Source: Pseudomonas sp. SCA2728.1_7 (lineage in GTDB: Bacteria; Pseudomonadota; Gammaproteobacteria; Pseudomonadales; Pseudomonadaceae). From it: 64,000 nt of DNA. The stretch is from contig NZ_CP073104.1 in NCBI RefSeq assembly GCF_018138145.1, positions 4,531,001-4,595,000 on the forward strand, read 5' to 3'. Position 1 is the stretch's first letter. Each line of letters starts with the position of its first letter. Shown one piece after another: positions 45,500 through 55,099 of the stretch. The position numbers and the translations under genes were made by a program. The notes beneath the pieces are model-generated. The model saw only the letters and a program-made list of their open reading frames with translations. It was not told the DNA's origin and made no database searches.

Positions 45500-46639
45500 T
45501 CACAACGTGATGCGGTTCATGTAATTGCCGAACGCCTGCAAGTAGCGAGGGATCGGAATCAGAAAGGCGTCGTGGCCCTGCGGTGCGTCGATTTCCAGAT
45601 AACTGACGTCTTTGCGCGCCGCCATCAGCGCGTCCACCAGTTCTCGCGAACGGGCCGGGGAGAAGCGCCAGTCGGTGGTGAACGACATCACGCAGAACCT
45701 GGCCGTGGCGTTCTCGAAGGTTTTCGCCAGGTTATCGTCGAAGTTCGCCGCCGGATCGAAGTAGTCCAGCGCTTTGGTCATCAACAGATAGGTGTTGGCG
45801 TCGAAGCGTCCGGAGAACTCTTCGCCCTGATAACGCAGGTAGCTTTCGACCTGGAACTCGACACTGTGGAAGTCGTAGTTGAGCTTTTCGCTCTTCAGGC
45901 CACGGCCGAATTTCTCGCCCATCGAATCGTCGGACAGGTAAGTGATGTGGCCAACCATCCGTGCCAGCATCAGGCCGCGCTTGGGGATCACGCCGGCTTC
46001 CTGGAACGAACCGCCGTGGAACTCCGGGTCGGTGAGGATCGCCTGACGTGCGACTTCGTTGAAGGCGATGTTCTGCGCCGACAGCTTCGGTGCCGAGGCG
46101 ATGGCCAGGCAGTGCCGCACGCGATCCGGATAAGTGATGGTCCATTGCAGCGCCTGCATGCCGCCGAGGCTGCCGCCGATCACCGCCGCCCACTGGCCGA
46201 TGCCGAGCAGGTCAGCGAGACGCGCCTGGCTGTGCACCCAGTCTTCCACGGTGAGCACCGGGAAGTCGGCGCCGAACGGTTTGCCGGTCTCCGGGTTGAC
46301 GCTGCTCGGGCCGGTGGAACCGTTGCAGCCGCCGAGGTTGTTCAGGCTGACCACGAAGAATTTATTGGTGTCGATCGGCTTGCCGGGGCCGATGCAGCTG
46401 TCCCACCAACCGGGTTTACGGTCGTCGACGCTGTGATAGCCGGCCGCGTGATGATGGCCGGACAAGGCGTGGCAAATCAGTACGGCGTTGCTCGCTTGTA
46501 CGTTCAGCGTGCCGTAGGTTTCGTAGATCAGGTCATAGGCGGCCAGCGAACGGCCACAGGCCAGCGCCAGCGGTTCGCTGAAGTGCGCGGTTTGCGGCGT
46601 CACCAGACCAACAGAATCGGGGGGAAAGGCAGTTGGCAT
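45500..46639 (-). CDS. metX: Homoserine O-acyltransferase MetX (O-succinyl type likely)
   Basis: A 379-residue alpha/beta-hydrolase-fold acyltransferase committing homoserine to methionine. It shows [13 protein letters not shown], the [12 protein letters not shown] oxyanion-region motif, the nucleophile elbow [12 protein letters not shown] and the late His in [10 protein letters not shown]. It is annotated in relatives as acetyl- or succinyltransferase; work on MetX paralogues assigns succinyl-CoA use to the Pseudomonas MetX-MetW pair. First gene of a leftward operon. Confidence 0.93.
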   Translation of the reverse strand: MPTAFPPDSVGLVTPQTAHFSEPLALACGRSLAAYDLIYETYGTLNVQASNAVLICHALSGHHHAAGYHSVDDRKPGWWDSCIGPGKPIDTNKFFVVSLNNLGGCNGSTGPSSVNPETGKPFGADFPVLTVEDWVHSQARLADLLGIGQWAAVIGGSLGGMQALQWTITYPDRVRHCLAIASAPKLSAQNIAFNEVARQAILTDPEFHGGSFQEAGVIPKRGLMLARMVGHITYLSDDSMGEKFGRGLKSEKLNYDFHSVEFQVESYLRYQGEEFSGRFDANTYLLMTKALDYFDPAANFDDNLAKTFENATARFCVMSFTTDWRFSPARSRELVDALMAARKDVSYLEIDAPQGHDAFLIPIPRYLQAFGNYMNRITL

Positions 46640-46701
46640 CGACCCTGCTCTCGTTGAAATGAGGCGTAAGTCTAAAGACCGGGGGGGTTAGCGGCAAGCG
46701 G
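46640..46701. promoter_or_regulatory. metX leader region
   Basis: Short stretch between metX and the repeat block; it should hold the metX promoter unless transcription starts inside the repeats. No riboswitch fold was recognised. Confidence 0.3.
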
Positions 46702-47157
46702 CCCTCACCCTAGCCCTCTCCCAGAGGTAGAGGGGACTGACCGAGGTGTTCTTTTGAGCTACGCCGACCTGATCTATCGAGTTGAACTCAGGTTTTGAAA
46801 ACCACCCAAATCGGCTCCCTCTCCCGAAGGAAGAGGGGACTGACTGGGGTGGATGTTCGAGATACGCCGACGTGGGATATCGAGTCGAACTCAAGTTTTG
46901 AAAACCACCCAAATCGGCTCCCTCTCCCGGAGGAAGAGGGGACTGACCGGGGTGTTCTTTTGAGCTACGCCGACCTGATCTATCGAGTTGAACTCAGGTT
47001 TTGAAAACCACCCAAATCGGCTCCCTCTCCCGGAGGAAGAGGGGACTGACTGGGGTGGATGTTCGAGATACGCCGACGTGGGATATCGAGTCGAACTCAA
47101 GTTTTGAAAACACCATAGATCGGCTCCCTCTCCAGGGGGAGAGGGCTGGGGTGAGGG
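46702..47157. repeat. Tandem block of the CCCTCACC-bounded repeat, 206-bp period
   Basis: Four related units of about 103 bases alternating as A-B-A-B. The unit markers are GGTGTTCTTTTGAGCTACGC for A and GGTGGATGTTCGAGATACGC for B. Each unit has an AGGTTTTGAAAACC- or AAGTTTTGAAAAC-type centre and CCCTCTCCCGGAGGAAGAGG at the joints. The block is framed by CCCTCACCCTAGCCC and GGGCTGGGGTGAGGG. The single element at 5192-5363 is of the same family. Open frames inside it are shadows of the repeats. Confidence 0.88.
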
Positions 47158-47175
47158 GCACAGACGCCGCAAAAC

Positions 47176-47472
47176 TCAAGACAAGCGCCCAACCAACCCC
47201 GGCAAATCCGGCAACTTCTTCGGCGAACAAATCTTCACGCGCTTCTGCCGGTTCAACTCGCCGCTGAGCAAACTGACCTGGCTTTTGGACACCCCAAACG
47301 CCTTGGCCAGAAAGCCCATCAGATACGCATTGGCCTTGCCCTCGACCGGCGGCGCGGTCAGGCGGATCTTCAAACGATCGCCGTGCAGCCCGGCGAAGTC
47401 ATCGCTGCGGGCTGCTGGTTGCAGGTGACACTCGAGGATCAAGTCGTCACCGTCCCATCGAAACCAGCTCAC
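47176..47472 (-). CDS. DUF167/YggU family protein
   Basis: A 98-residue protein with the YggU fold: LECHLQPAARSDDFAG, LKIRLTAPPVEGKANAYL and FGVSKSQVSLLSGE. Function unknown; possibly nucleic-acid binding. Its start overlaps the yggT stop by four bases, in the conserved yggS-proC-yggT-yggU order. Confidence 0.88.
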   Translation of the reverse strand: MSWFRWDGDDLILECHLQPAARSDDFAGLHGDRLKIRLTAPPVEGKANAYLMGFLAKAFGVSKSQVSLLSGELNRQKRVKICSPKKLPDLPGLVGRLS

Positions 47473-48059
47473 ATCAGCAGACGGAGGATTTCCGGCATCA
47501 TCGTCATCGCCGCCAGATTGTTGATCACCAGCATGTCGATCAGCTTCAGCGCGAGGAAGGCGAAGATCGGCGACAGGTCCAGGCCGCCGAGATTCGGCAG
47601 AAAGCGGCGGAACGGTGCCAGGGCCGGCTCGCAGATCTGGTTGACCAGTTCAGCGCCCGGGTTGTGGCTGCCCGGTGCAACCCACGACAGAATCACGCTA
47701 ATGATCAAGGCGAAGAAGAAGATCTTCAGGAACAGCGCGGTCACCCCGATCAGCGACCAGATCACCAGTTGCAGCGGGTTACCGGTGGTGCCGTAAGTCA
47801 GCAGCAGGGTCAGCGCCATCAGCGCCAGTTGCACCAGAATCGCCAGCACCAGCGACGACATGTCCAGACCGAACATGCTCGGAATGATCCGGCGCAGTGG
47901 TTTGAGCAGTGGCTGGGTCGCTTTGACGATGAACTGGCACAGCGGGTTGTAGAAGTTCGCCCGTACCAGTTGCAGCACGAAGCGCAGCAGCACGATCAGC
48001 AAATACAGACTGCCGAGGGTTTGCAGCACGTAAACCGCTGCAGTGTTCAATCCAATCAT
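47469..48059 (-). CDS. YggT family membrane protein
   Basis: A 196-residue protein with two YGGT repeats, each of two hydrophobic segments followed by a Pro/Arg loop: NPLCQFIVKATQPLLKPLRR in the first and NQICEPALAPFRRFLPNLGG in the second. Associated with osmotic stress or division in some bacteria, mechanism unknown. The start at 48059 gives the standard N-terminus; it follows proC by ten bases. Confidence 0.88.
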   Translation of the reverse strand: MIGLNTAAVYVLQTLGSLYLLIVLLRFVLQLVRANFYNPLCQFIVKATQPLLKPLRRIIPSMFGLDMSSLVLAILVQLALMALTLLLTYGTTGNPLQLVIWSLIGVTALFLKIFFFALIISVILSWVAPGSHNPGAELVNQICEPALAPFRRFLPNLGGLDLSPIFAFLALKLIDMLVINNLAAMTMMPEILRLLM

Positions 48060-48069
48060 GTAAGGCTCC

Positions 48070-48888
48070 TTATTTGCCCAGTTGTTCGGCCATTTCGGCC
48101 GAGCGGTGCGCGGCGGCGCCGAGTGCGGTTTCGACCAGGGCTTCGAAGCCATTGGCCTGGAATGATTTGATCGCGGCTTCGGTTGTGCCGTTTGGCGAGG
48201 TCACACGGCGCCGTAGTTCGGCAGCGTCAACGTCGCTGGAGACGGCCATATGCGCGGCGCCCAGTGCGGTCTGCAGGGTCAGTTGTTCTGCGATGTCTTT
48301 CGGCAGGCCGAGTTTGACGCCGGCGGCGGTCATGGCTTCGATCAGCAGGAAGAAGTACGCCGGGCCGGAGCCGGACACAGCGGTCACGGCGTCGAGTTGT
48401 TGTTCTTCTTTCAGCCACAGGGCGATACCGACGGCGGACAGCAGCTCTTCAGCTTGCTGACGTTGCTCGGCGGTCACTTCGCTGGTCGCGTACAAACCGC
48501 TGACGCCTTGGCGCAGCAGCGCCGGGGTGTTTGGCATGCAGCGCACGATCGGCTGCTCGCCAAGCCACGCGGTCATGCTCGCGCAAGTGATGCCAGCGGC
48601 AATCGACACCACTAGTTGATTGGGTGTCAGGCTCGGGCGAATCGCCTCGCACACAGCCTTCATGGCTTGCGGCTTGACCGCCAGCACGATCACATCGACG
48701 CCGTCGATGGCTTGGGCGTTGTCGGCAAACGTTTCGATGCCGTGCTCGGCGCTGACCTTGGCGCGAGTTTCTTCACCCGGGTCGCTGGCACGGATGTGTG
48801 CAGCTTCCAGACCTTTGGCGCGCAGGCCGCCGATCAGACTGGCCGCCATGTTGCCCGCACCGATAAACGCAATACGTGTGTTGCTCAT
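48070..48888 (-). CDS. proC: Pyrroline-5-carboxylate reductase
   Basis: A 272-residue enzyme for the last step of proline synthesis using NAD(P)H. It shows the Rossmann motif IAFIGAGNMAASLIGG, VRCMPNTPALLRQG, AVSGSGPAYFFLLIEAM and the C-terminal RRRVTSPNGTTEAAI. The start and length are normal. Between yggS and yggT. Confidence 0.97.
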   Translation of the reverse strand: MSNTRIAFIGAGNMAASLIGGLRAKGLEAAHIRASDPGEETRAKVSAEHGIETFADNAQAIDGVDVIVLAVKPQAMKAVCEAIRPSLTPNQLVVSIAAGITCASMTAWLGEQPIVRCMPNTPALLRQGVSGLYATSEVTAEQRQQAEELLSAVGIALWLKEEQQLDAVTAVSGSGPAYFFLLIEAMTAAGVKLGLPKDIAEQLTLQTALGAAHMAVSSDVDAAELRRRVTSPNGTTEAAIKSFQANGFEALVETALGAAAHRSAEMAEQLGK

Positions 48889-48911
48889 GTGTGGTCCTTA
48901 TCTGGAAACGT

Positions 48912-49598
48912 TCAAGATTGGGAATAGTCGCGGGCGCCAAACAGGGCCGTACCGATACGAACCCAAGTGGCGCCTTGGGCGATGGCCGACTCGAGGTCGT
49001 GGCTCATGCCCATGGAAAGTGTGTCGAGCGGCAGATCTAGGCTCGCTTGCAGCTTCTGCACGGCGGCGAACGCCGCGTCTTGCTCGGCGCGATCTTCAGT
49101 CGGCTCGGGAATTGCCATCAGCCCACGCAGTTTCAACCGGGGCAGGCCGTTGATAGCCTCGGCCAATGCCGGCAGGTCAGCCGGAGTGCAGCCGGATTTA
49201 CTGGCTTCGCCGCTGACGTTGACCTGAATGCAGATGTTCAGCGGCGGCAGTTCAGCCGGGCGCTGTTCGGACAGGCGTTGAGCGATTTTCAGGCGATCCA
49301 CGGAATGCACCCAGTCGAAATGCTCGGCGATGGCGCGAGTCTTGTTCGATTGAATGGGGCCGATGAAGTGCCAGATCAAGGGCAGATCCGCCAGTTCGAG
49401 CTGTTTGCCCAAGGCTTCCTGCAGGTAGTTCTCGCCAAAGTCACGCAGGCCGGCGGCATACGCTTCGCGCAGGGCTGCGGCGGGTTTGGTCTTGCTCACG
49501 GCGAGCAACTGGACGCTGTTTTCAGGACGGTGTGCGGCTTGGGTCGCGGTCTGGATGCGCGAACCAACCTGGAGAATGTTGTCTGCTATCGTGGACAT
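48912..49598 (-). CDS. YggS/PipY-type PLP-binding protein
   Basis: A 228-residue single-domain fold-type III PLP protein involved in vitamin B6 and amino-acid homeostasis. Lys of the LLAVSKTKPAA motif (near residue 36) binds PLP; also GENYLQEAL, WHFIGPIQSNK, SMGMSHDLESAI and RIGTALFG. The ATG at 49598 is used rather than TTG at 49601. Divergent from pilT. Confidence 0.93.
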   Translation of the reverse strand: MSTIADNILQVGSRIQTATQAAHRPENSVQLLAVSKTKPAAALREAYAAGLRDFGENYLQEALGKQLELADLPLIWHFIGPIQSNKTRAIAEHFDWVHSVDRLKIAQRLSEQRPAELPPLNICIQVNVSGEASKSGCTPADLPALAEAINGLPRLKLRGLMAIPEPTEDRAEQDAAFAAVQKLQASLDLPLDTLSMGMSHDLESAIAQGATWVRIGTALFGARDYSQS

Positions 49599-49654
49599 CA
49601 AGAGGCGCCGGCGGTCTGAAGGTTCGCGGCATTCTACTGGAATTGAGGAGCGCT

Positions 49655-50689
49655 ATGGATATCACTGAACTGCTGGCCTTCAGCGCCAAACAAGGCGCTT
49701 CCGACCTGCACCTGTCGGCCGGTCTGCCGCCGATGATCCGTGTCGATGGCGATGTGCGGCGGATCAATCTGCCGGCGCTGGATCACAAGCAAGTGCATGA
49801 GCTGATCTACGACATCATGAACGACACCCAGCGGGTCGACTTCGAGAAACATCTGGAAACCGACTTTTCCTTTGAAGTGCCGGGTGTGGCGCGTTTCCGG
49901 GTTAACGCCTTTAACCAGAACCGTGGCGCCGGCGCCGTATTCCGTACCATTCCGTCGAAAGTGCTGAGCATGGAAGACCTCGCCATGGGCGACGTCTTCC
50001 GCAAGATCACCGATGCGCCGCGCGGGCTGGTGCTGGTCACCGGGCCGACCGGTTCCGGCAAGTCGACCACGCTGGCGGCGATGATCGATTACCTCAACAC
50101 CCACCGTCATCACCATATCCTGACCATTGAAGACCCGATCGAATTCGTTCACGAATCGCGCAAATGCCTGATCAATCAACGCGAAGTCCATCGTGATACC
50201 CGCAGTTTCGCCACGGCTTTGCGTTCGGCGTTGCGTGAAGACCCGGACGTGATTCTGGTCGGCGAGATGCGTGACCTGGAAACCATTCGCCTGGCGCTGA
50301 CCGCAGCCGAAACCGGGCATCTGGTGTTCGGCACGCTGCACACCACCTCAGCGGCGAAAACCATCGACCGGGTGGTCGACGTGTTCCCCGGTGACGAGAA
50401 GTCGATGGTGCGCTCGATGCTGTCGGAGTCGTTGCTGGCGGTGGTCTCGCAGACGCTGATCAAGAAGATCGGCGGCGGGCGGGTGGCGGCGCACGAGATC
50501 ATGCTGGGCACGTCGGCGATCCGTAACCTGATCCGTGAGGACAAGGTCGCGCAGATGTATTCGGCGATTCAGACCGGTGGGTCGTTGGGCATGCAGACAC
50601 TGGACATGTGCCTGAAGGATCTGGTGGCCAAGGGCTTGATCAGCCGCGAGCATGCGCGGGAGAAGGCGCGTACGCCGGATAACTTTTGA
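49655..50689 (+). CDS. pilT: Type IV pilus retraction ATPase PilT
   Basis: A 344-residue hexameric ATPase that powers pilus retraction. It has an N-terminal PAS-like domain (ASDLHLSAGLPPM), Walker A GPTGSGKST, the Asp box TIEDPIEF, Walker B VGEMRDLET and the His box GHLVFGTLHT. The C-terminal AIRNLIRE motif (AIRNLIREDK) required for retraction is present. GAGGAG precedes the ATG at 49655. The usual downstream pilU is absent; a REP pair follows. Confidence 0.96.
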   Translation: MDITELLAFSAKQGASDLHLSAGLPPMIRVDGDVRRINLPALDHKQVHELIYDIMNDTQRVDFEKHLETDFSFEVPGVARFRVNAFNQNRGAGAVFRTIPSKVLSMEDLAMGDVFRKITDAPRGLVLVTGPTGSGKSTTLAAMIDYLNTHRHHHILTIEDPIEFVHESRKCLINQREVHRDTRSFATALRSALREDPDVILVGEMRDLETIRLALTAAETGHLVFGTLHTTSAAKTIDRVVDVFPGDEKSMVRSMLSESLLAVVSQTLIKKIGGGRVAAHEIMLGTSAIRNLIREDKVAQMYSAIQTGGSLGMQTLDMCLKDLVAKGLISREHAREKARTPDNF

Positions 50690-50718
50690 GGGGGGGGTGT
50701 GTCGCTATTACCGGCCTC

Positions 50719-50782
50719 TTCGCGAGCAGGCTCGCTCCCACATGGAAATGCATTCCAATGTGGGAGCGAGCCTGCTCGCGAA
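50719..50782. repeat. REP pair, GCTCCCAC class
   Basis: TTCGCGAGCAGGCTCGCTCC and complement with a short spacer, directly after pilT. Confidence 0.9.
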
Positions 50783-50821
50783 GGGGCCAGTACTGCTTGA
50801 GCAGATTCCGGATCAGTCAGC

Positions 50822-51439
50822 TCAGCGCTGAACCACGCGCATCTGGCTCTGTTCTTTCGGCAACACACGCTTGGCCACTACGTAATGCTGCTGCCAGTAC
50901 GGCTTGTTCAGCGTATCGATGCTCACCGCTTTGCCACGACGAGGCGCGTGGATGAAGCGGTCGTTGCCCAGGTAGATGGCAACGTGGTTGACCCGACGGC
51001 TCTTGATGTTGAAGAAAATCAGATCGCCCGGCTTCAGATCCTTGCGTTCGACTTTCTCGCCGTGACCGCTGGCCATGGCGTTCGAGGTGCGTGGCAGGTC
51101 GAACGTGGCGTCGTTGAACGCGTATTTCACCAGACCGCTGCAATCGAAACCTTTACTTGGGCTGCTGCCGCCCCAACGATAAGGTGTACCGAGGACGTTT
51201 ACCGCACGGCTCAGCACGTTGCTGCTTTCCTTGCTCGCCATCGGTGGCACCAGCTTGCTGTGGCTCTTGCTGCTCAGCGTGGTGGTTTTGCTTTTGCTGC
51301 TTTTGCTCGATGGAGCCGAAGCATGGGATTTAGGGGTAAAGCCGTTAACGTTAGGAAGACGTTGCTCACGATTGGTGGCGTGGGCGGCCAGTGGCATTAA
51401 TAGGCAGATGGTCAGCCATGTCTTGAAAAATGGTCGCAT
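50822..51439 (-). CDS. C40-family (NlpC/P60) peptidoglycan peptidase
   Basis: A 205-residue exported peptidase. The signal peptide (LTICLLMPLAAHA) is followed by a Ser/Lys-rich linker of about 50 residues. The NlpC/P60 domain has catalytic Cys in FDCSGLVKYAF, His in VNHVAIYLG and a third polar residue His in FIHAPRRG. It cleaves stem-peptide bonds in murein. I chose the start at 51439 because the signal peptide begins there; ATGs at 51493 and 51547 are in frame and possible. Confidence 0.85.
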   Translation of the reverse strand: MRPFFKTWLTICLLMPLAAHATNREQRLPNVNGFTPKSHASAPSSKSSKSKTTTLSSKSHSKLVPPMASKESSNVLSRAVNVLGTPYRWGGSSPSKGFDCSGLVKYAFNDATFDLPRTSNAMASGHGEKVERKDLKPGDLIFFNIKSRRVNHVAIYLGNDRFIHAPRRGKAVSIDTLNKPYWQQHYVVAKRVLPKEQSQMRVVQR

Positions 51440-51687
51440 TAGGCGTGGCTCTTCAGTGATAGCGCGCAACTTTATAACAGAGTTTTTTTTCATTCCGAGT
51501 CCGTTGGTCGATTCAGTTGGCGGCCAACGGAACCAAATAAGCGGCAAATGGACGCAATTGTCGGACAGAAGTCAGGTGCTATAAGGCTTTGACGGTAGCA
51601 ACGGTAACATTTGCCGTACGTCGGCTACCTGTAAAAAAGTCACAAAGAATTCAAGAATATTTATCTATCGCGTGAATCGAGGTCTTC

Positions 51688-52119
51688 ATGAACCCCTATC
51701 AACAAGTTGTTCAGCAGCAAGATACGCACAGCAAAATCATCGGCTATCTGCTGTGGATTTTCGGTTTTACCGGCGCCCACCGTTTCTACTACGGTAAACC
51801 GGTGACCGGGACGATCTGGTTCTTCACCTTCGGTTTGCTCGGCATTGGCTGGCTGATCGACCTGTTTCTGATCCCGGCAATGGATCGCGAAGCGGATCTG
51901 CGTTTTACCGCCGGGCCGATCGAGTACAACGTGGCGTGGATTCTGCTGACGTTCCTCGGAGCATTGGGCGTGCACCGGATGTATCAGGGCAAGTGGATCA
52001 GCGGCCTGATCTATCTGCTGACGGGCGGGTTGTTCTTTCTGGGTGTGCTGTATGACTTCTGGACGCTGAATGATCAGGTGTCGGTGCGTAACGCCGAAGG
52101 CAGAGGCGCCTTCCAGTAA
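51688..52119 (+). CDS. TM2 domain membrane protein
   Basis: A 143-residue protein with two TM2 modules: GFTGAHRFYYGKPVTG and, in the second half, GALGVHRMYQGKWISG. Each is followed by hydrophobic segments, four in total. The family is widespread and of unknown function. ATG at 51688 after GAGGTCTTC. Flanked by a REP pair on the right. Confidence 0.85.
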   Translation: MNPYQQVVQQQDTHSKIIGYLLWIFGFTGAHRFYYGKPVTGTIWFFTFGLLGIGWLIDLFLIPAMDREADLRFTAGPIEYNVAWILLTFLGALGVHRMYQGKWISGLIYLLTGGLFFLGVLYDFWTLNDQVSVRNAEGRGAFQ

Positions 52120-52122
52120 GTC

Positions 52123-52197
52123 TTCGCGAGCAGACTCGCTCCCACACTGGATCTGTGAACAACACAAATCCCCTGTAGGAGTGAGCCTGCTCGCGAT
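52123..52197. repeat. Hybrid REP pair
   Basis: Left arm is of the GCTCCCAC class (TTCGCGAGCAGACTCGCTCC), right arm of the ACTCCTAC class (GTAGGAGTGAGCCTGCTCGC). Between converging genes. Confidence 0.85.
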
Positions 52198-52212
52198 CGG
52201 CTCAACCCGTTA

Positions 52213-53484
52213 TCAAGCCTGGTGGCTGATCCGCCCATCCACCAGCGTGTAGCGAACCACACCCGGCAAAGTGTGCCCAATGAACGGGCAGTTCTCACCC
52301 TTCGACAACCAGTTCTCACCAGCCACCGTCGATGCCTGCGGATCGAACAGCACGATATCCGCCGCACCACCCACCGCCAGTTTGCCAGCCGGTAGACGCA
52401 GCGCTTCAGCCGGGCCAGCGCTCAGGCGCGCCAGCAAGGTCGGCAAATCAAGCAACCCATCCTCCACCAGCGTCATCGCCAATGGCAGCAACAGCTCAAC
52501 ACTGCTGATGCCCGGCTCGGTCGCGCCGAACGGTGCCAGTTTGGCGTCACGTTCGTGCGGCTGGTGATGGCTGGAGATCGCCGAGACCACACCGGACTTC
52601 ACCGCTGCACGTAAACCATCGCGGTCAGCACGCGTACGCAGCGGTGGTTGCACGTGATACAGGCTGCTGAAGTCGATCAGCGCTTCGTCGGTCAGAATCA
52701 GCTGATACAGCGCGACATCCGCCGTCACTTTCAAACCACGCGCCTGCGCCTGAGCGATCAGGGCAACGCCGCGAGCGCTGGTCAACTGGCTGAAGTGCGC
52801 ACGCACGCCAGTCTGCTCGACCAGCAACAGATCCCGGGCCAAGGCCACGGTCTCAGCGGTTTCCGGAATCCCCGGCAGACCGAGGAAACTGGCCACCGCG
52901 CCTTCATGAGCCAAACCACCTTCGGCCAGATCGTGATCCTGCGAATTGAAAATCACCGTCAGGTCGAAAGTCGCCGCATATTCCAGCGCCCGGCACAGGG
53001 TGCGGGTGTTGCGGAAGCTTTCGAGACCGTTGCCGAACGCCACACAACCGGCGTCGCGCAGCGCAACCAGCTCAGCCAGTTGCTCGCCATCCAGACCTTT
53101 GCTCAGCGCGCCAATCGGGAAGACTTTGGTGTTGCCGGCCTCACGAGCGCGATCAAGGATCAGCTCAGCCACAGCGGAGGTGTCGAGCACCGGTTTGGTT
53201 TTCGGCGGGCAGCACAGGCTGGTCACACCGCCGGCAGCCGCGGCGCGGGTTTCGCTGATGATCGAGCCTTTGCGGCTGTAACCCGGCTCGCGCAGGGCTA
53301 CGTTCAGATCAACGAGGCCCGGAGCGGCAACGAGGCCTTGGGCATCAATGGTTTCAACTGCCGTGAAACCCGCTGGGGCCGCGCCGAGGGCGACGATCTT
53401 GCAGGCTTCAACGTGAATGTCGGTGATTTGATCCAGGCCGCTGCTTGGATCGATGACGCGTGCGCCGAGAATGCTGAGCTTCAC
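52213..53484 (-). CDS. pyrC: Dihydroorotase-like PyrC' (probably inactive, ATCase partner)
   Basis: A 423-residue amidohydrolase-fold protein. The metal HxH motif of real dihydroorotases is changed ([11 protein letters not shown] instead of VDxHVHLREPG), and the late DHxPH motif reads SHHQPHE, so metal binding and catalysis are unlikely. In Pseudomonas such a PyrC' (pyrX) subunit is needed to assemble aspartate carbamoyltransferase; an active dihydroorotase must be elsewhere. The start is GTG at 53484, overlapping pyrB by four bases. Confidence 0.88.
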   Translation of the reverse strand: MKLSILGARVIDPSSGLDQITDIHVEACKIVALGAAPAGFTAVETIDAQGLVAAPGLVDLNVALREPGYSRKGSIISETRAAAAGGVTSLCCPPKTKPVLDTSAVAELILDRAREAGNTKVFPIGALSKGLDGEQLAELVALRDAGCVAFGNGLESFRNTRTLCRALEYAATFDLTVIFNSQDHDLAEGGLAHEGAVASFLGLPGIPETAETVALARDLLLVEQTGVRAHFSQLTSARGVALIAQAQARGLKVTADVALYQLILTDEALIDFSSLYHVQPPLRTRADRDGLRAAVKSGVVSAISSHHQPHERDAKLAPFGATEPGISSVELLLPLAMTLVEDGLLDLPTLLARLSAGPAEALRLPAGKLAVGGAADIVLFDPQASTVAGENWLSKGENCPFIGHTLPGVVRYTLVDGRISHQA

Positions 53485-54485
53485 TGGGCGTTCTCCTGCT
53501 CGAATTGGCGCTGGGCCGTTTGCCCGCTCATGGCCATGGACAGCACGGCCATACGAATGGCAATGCCGTAGGTCACCTGATTGAGGATCACCGAGTGCGG
53601 GCCGTCGGCCACTGCTGACTCGATCTCCACCCCCCGGTTGATCGGCCCCGGGTGCATGACGATGCAATCGGGTTTGGCCCCGGCCAGGCGCGCGGTGGTC
53701 AGGCCGAACAGGCGGTAGAACTCGCCTTCGCTCGGCAGCAGGCCGCCGGTCATGCGTTCACGCTGCAGGCGCAGCATGATCACCACGTCGACGTCTTTCA
53801 GGCCTTCGGTCATGTCGGTGTAAACCTTCACGCCGTATTGCTCGATGCCGATCGGCAGCAGGGTTTTCGGCGCGATCACGCGGATGTCCGGGCAACCGAG
53901 GGTTTTCAGCGCAAGCATGTTCGAGCGCGCCACCCGCGAGTGCAGGATGTCGCCGACGATGGCCACCGAGAGGTTTTCAAAGCCGCCCTTGTGCCGACGG
54001 ATGGTGAGCATGTCGAGCATGCCCTGCGTCGGGTGCGCGTGACGGCCGTCGCCGCCGTTGATGATCGCCACTTGCGGGCAAACATGCTCGGCGATGAAGT
54101 GCGCGGCACCGGAATCACCGTGGCGTACGACGAACATGTCGGCGGCCATGGCTTCGAGGTTGCGCAAGGTGTCGAGCAGCGTTTCGCCCTTGCTGGCCGA
54201 CGAGGTCGACACGTTCAGGGTGATCACGTCTGCCGACAGTCGCTGGGCGGCCAGTTCGAAGGTGGTGCGGGTGCGCGTGGAGTTTTCGAAGAACACGTTG
54301 CACACGGTCTTGCCGCGCAGCAACGGGACTTTCTTCACCGCCCGGGCACCGACTTCGAGGAACGAGTCGGCAGTGTCGAGGATTTCCGTCAGCAACTCGC
54401 GGCGCAGGCCGTCGAGCGAGAGGAAGTGGCGCAGCTGGCCCTGATCATTGAGCTGCAGCGGGCGCTTGGTATCTAGAGGCGTCAT
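53481..54485 (-). CDS. pyrB: Aspartate carbamoyltransferase catalytic subunit
   Basis: A 334-residue enzyme joining carbamoyl phosphate and aspartate in pyrimidine synthesis. The carbamoyl-phosphate motif [18 protein letters not shown] lies near residues 66-83, with [12 protein letters not shown], the active-site [10 protein letters not shown] and [12 protein letters not shown]. The long N-terminus (about 15 residues) is typical of the Pseudomonas dodecameric form. The ATG at 54485 is used; 54503 is in frame. Between pyrR and pyrC'. Confidence 0.96.
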   Translation of the reverse strand: MTPLDTKRPLQLNDQGQLRHFLSLDGLRRELLTEILDTADSFLEVGARAVKKVPLLRGKTVCNVFFENSTRTRTTFELAAQRLSADVITLNVSTSSASKGETLLDTLRNLEAMAADMFVVRHGDSGAAHFIAEHVCPQVAIINGGDGRHAHPTQGMLDMLTIRRHKGGFENLSVAIVGDILHSRVARSNMLALKTLGCPDIRVIAPKTLLPIGIEQYGVKVYTDMTEGLKDVDVVIMLRLQRERMTGGLLPSEGEFYRLFGLTTARLAGAKPDCIVMHPGPINRGVEIESAVADGPHSVILNQVTYGIAIRMAVLSMAMSGQTAQRQFEQENAQ

Positions 54486-54512
54486 CGCGAAGGGGACTCT
54501 CAATAGGGCGGA

Positions 54513-55019
54513 TTAAAGGTTGAAGTCTTGCAGTTCCAGCGTCAGCGGCTCGGGGCCGGACAGCTTGACCCGTTCGTGAGCGGCCAGCGACAGCGTCGCG
54601 CCCACCACATTCGGGCGGATTGGCAGCTCGCCGGCGTCCAGATCGAGCAGGCAGACCAGGGTCACGCTGGCCGGGCGGCCGTAGTCGAACAATTCGTTCA
54701 TGGCGGCGCGGATGGTGCGGCCGCTCATCAGTACGTCGTCGATCAGCACCAGATGCTGGCCTTCGATTTCGAAGGGCAGGGCGGACGGGCGCACTTGCGG
54801 GTGCAGGCCGTTCTGGCTGAAGTCGTCGCGGTAGAAAGACACGTCGAGCGTGCCCAGTGGCGCGTCGCTGCCCAGTTCCTTGAGCAAGGCCTGCGCGACC
54901 CAGATGCCGCCAGTGCGAATGCCGATGTAACGCGGTTCAGTGATGTCACGCTGGGCAAGGTGCGCCTTGAGGCGGGTCGCCATCTGGCTGATCAGATCGG
55001 CGGGATTTGGCAGGCTCAT
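54513..55019 (-). CDS. pyrR: PyrR-type uracil phosphoribosyltransferase/regulator
   Basis: A 168-residue PRTase-fold protein with the PRPP motif [16 protein letters not shown] near residues 98-113 and the [11 protein letters not shown] loop. In Pseudomonas PyrR affects pyr gene expression and may lack the RNA-attenuation role known in Bacillus. AAGGAG at good spacing fixes the ATG at 55019. Upstream of pyrB by 27 bases. Confidence 0.93.
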   Translation of the reverse strand: MSLPNPADLISQMATRLKAHLAQRDITEPRYIGIRTGGIWVAQALLKELGSDAPLGTLDVSFYRDDFSQNGLHPQVRPSALPFEIEGQHLVLIDDVLMSGRTIRAAMNELFDYGRPASVTLVCLLDLDAGELPIRPNVVGATLSLAAHERVKLSGPEPLTLELQDFNL

Positions 55020-55099
55020 GGTTGCTCCTTGTTGGGGGCGAGTCAGGTCCTTGGACGCAACTCGGTTTTTCACTCAAAAGAAAAGCGCCGAAGCGCTTG

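Noticed and set aside
46702..47157. CRISPR-like array or small genes in the repeat block
   Set aside because: Units are about 103 bases, imperfectly alternating and contiguous, with no unique spacers and no cas genes; the open frames are translations of the repeat.
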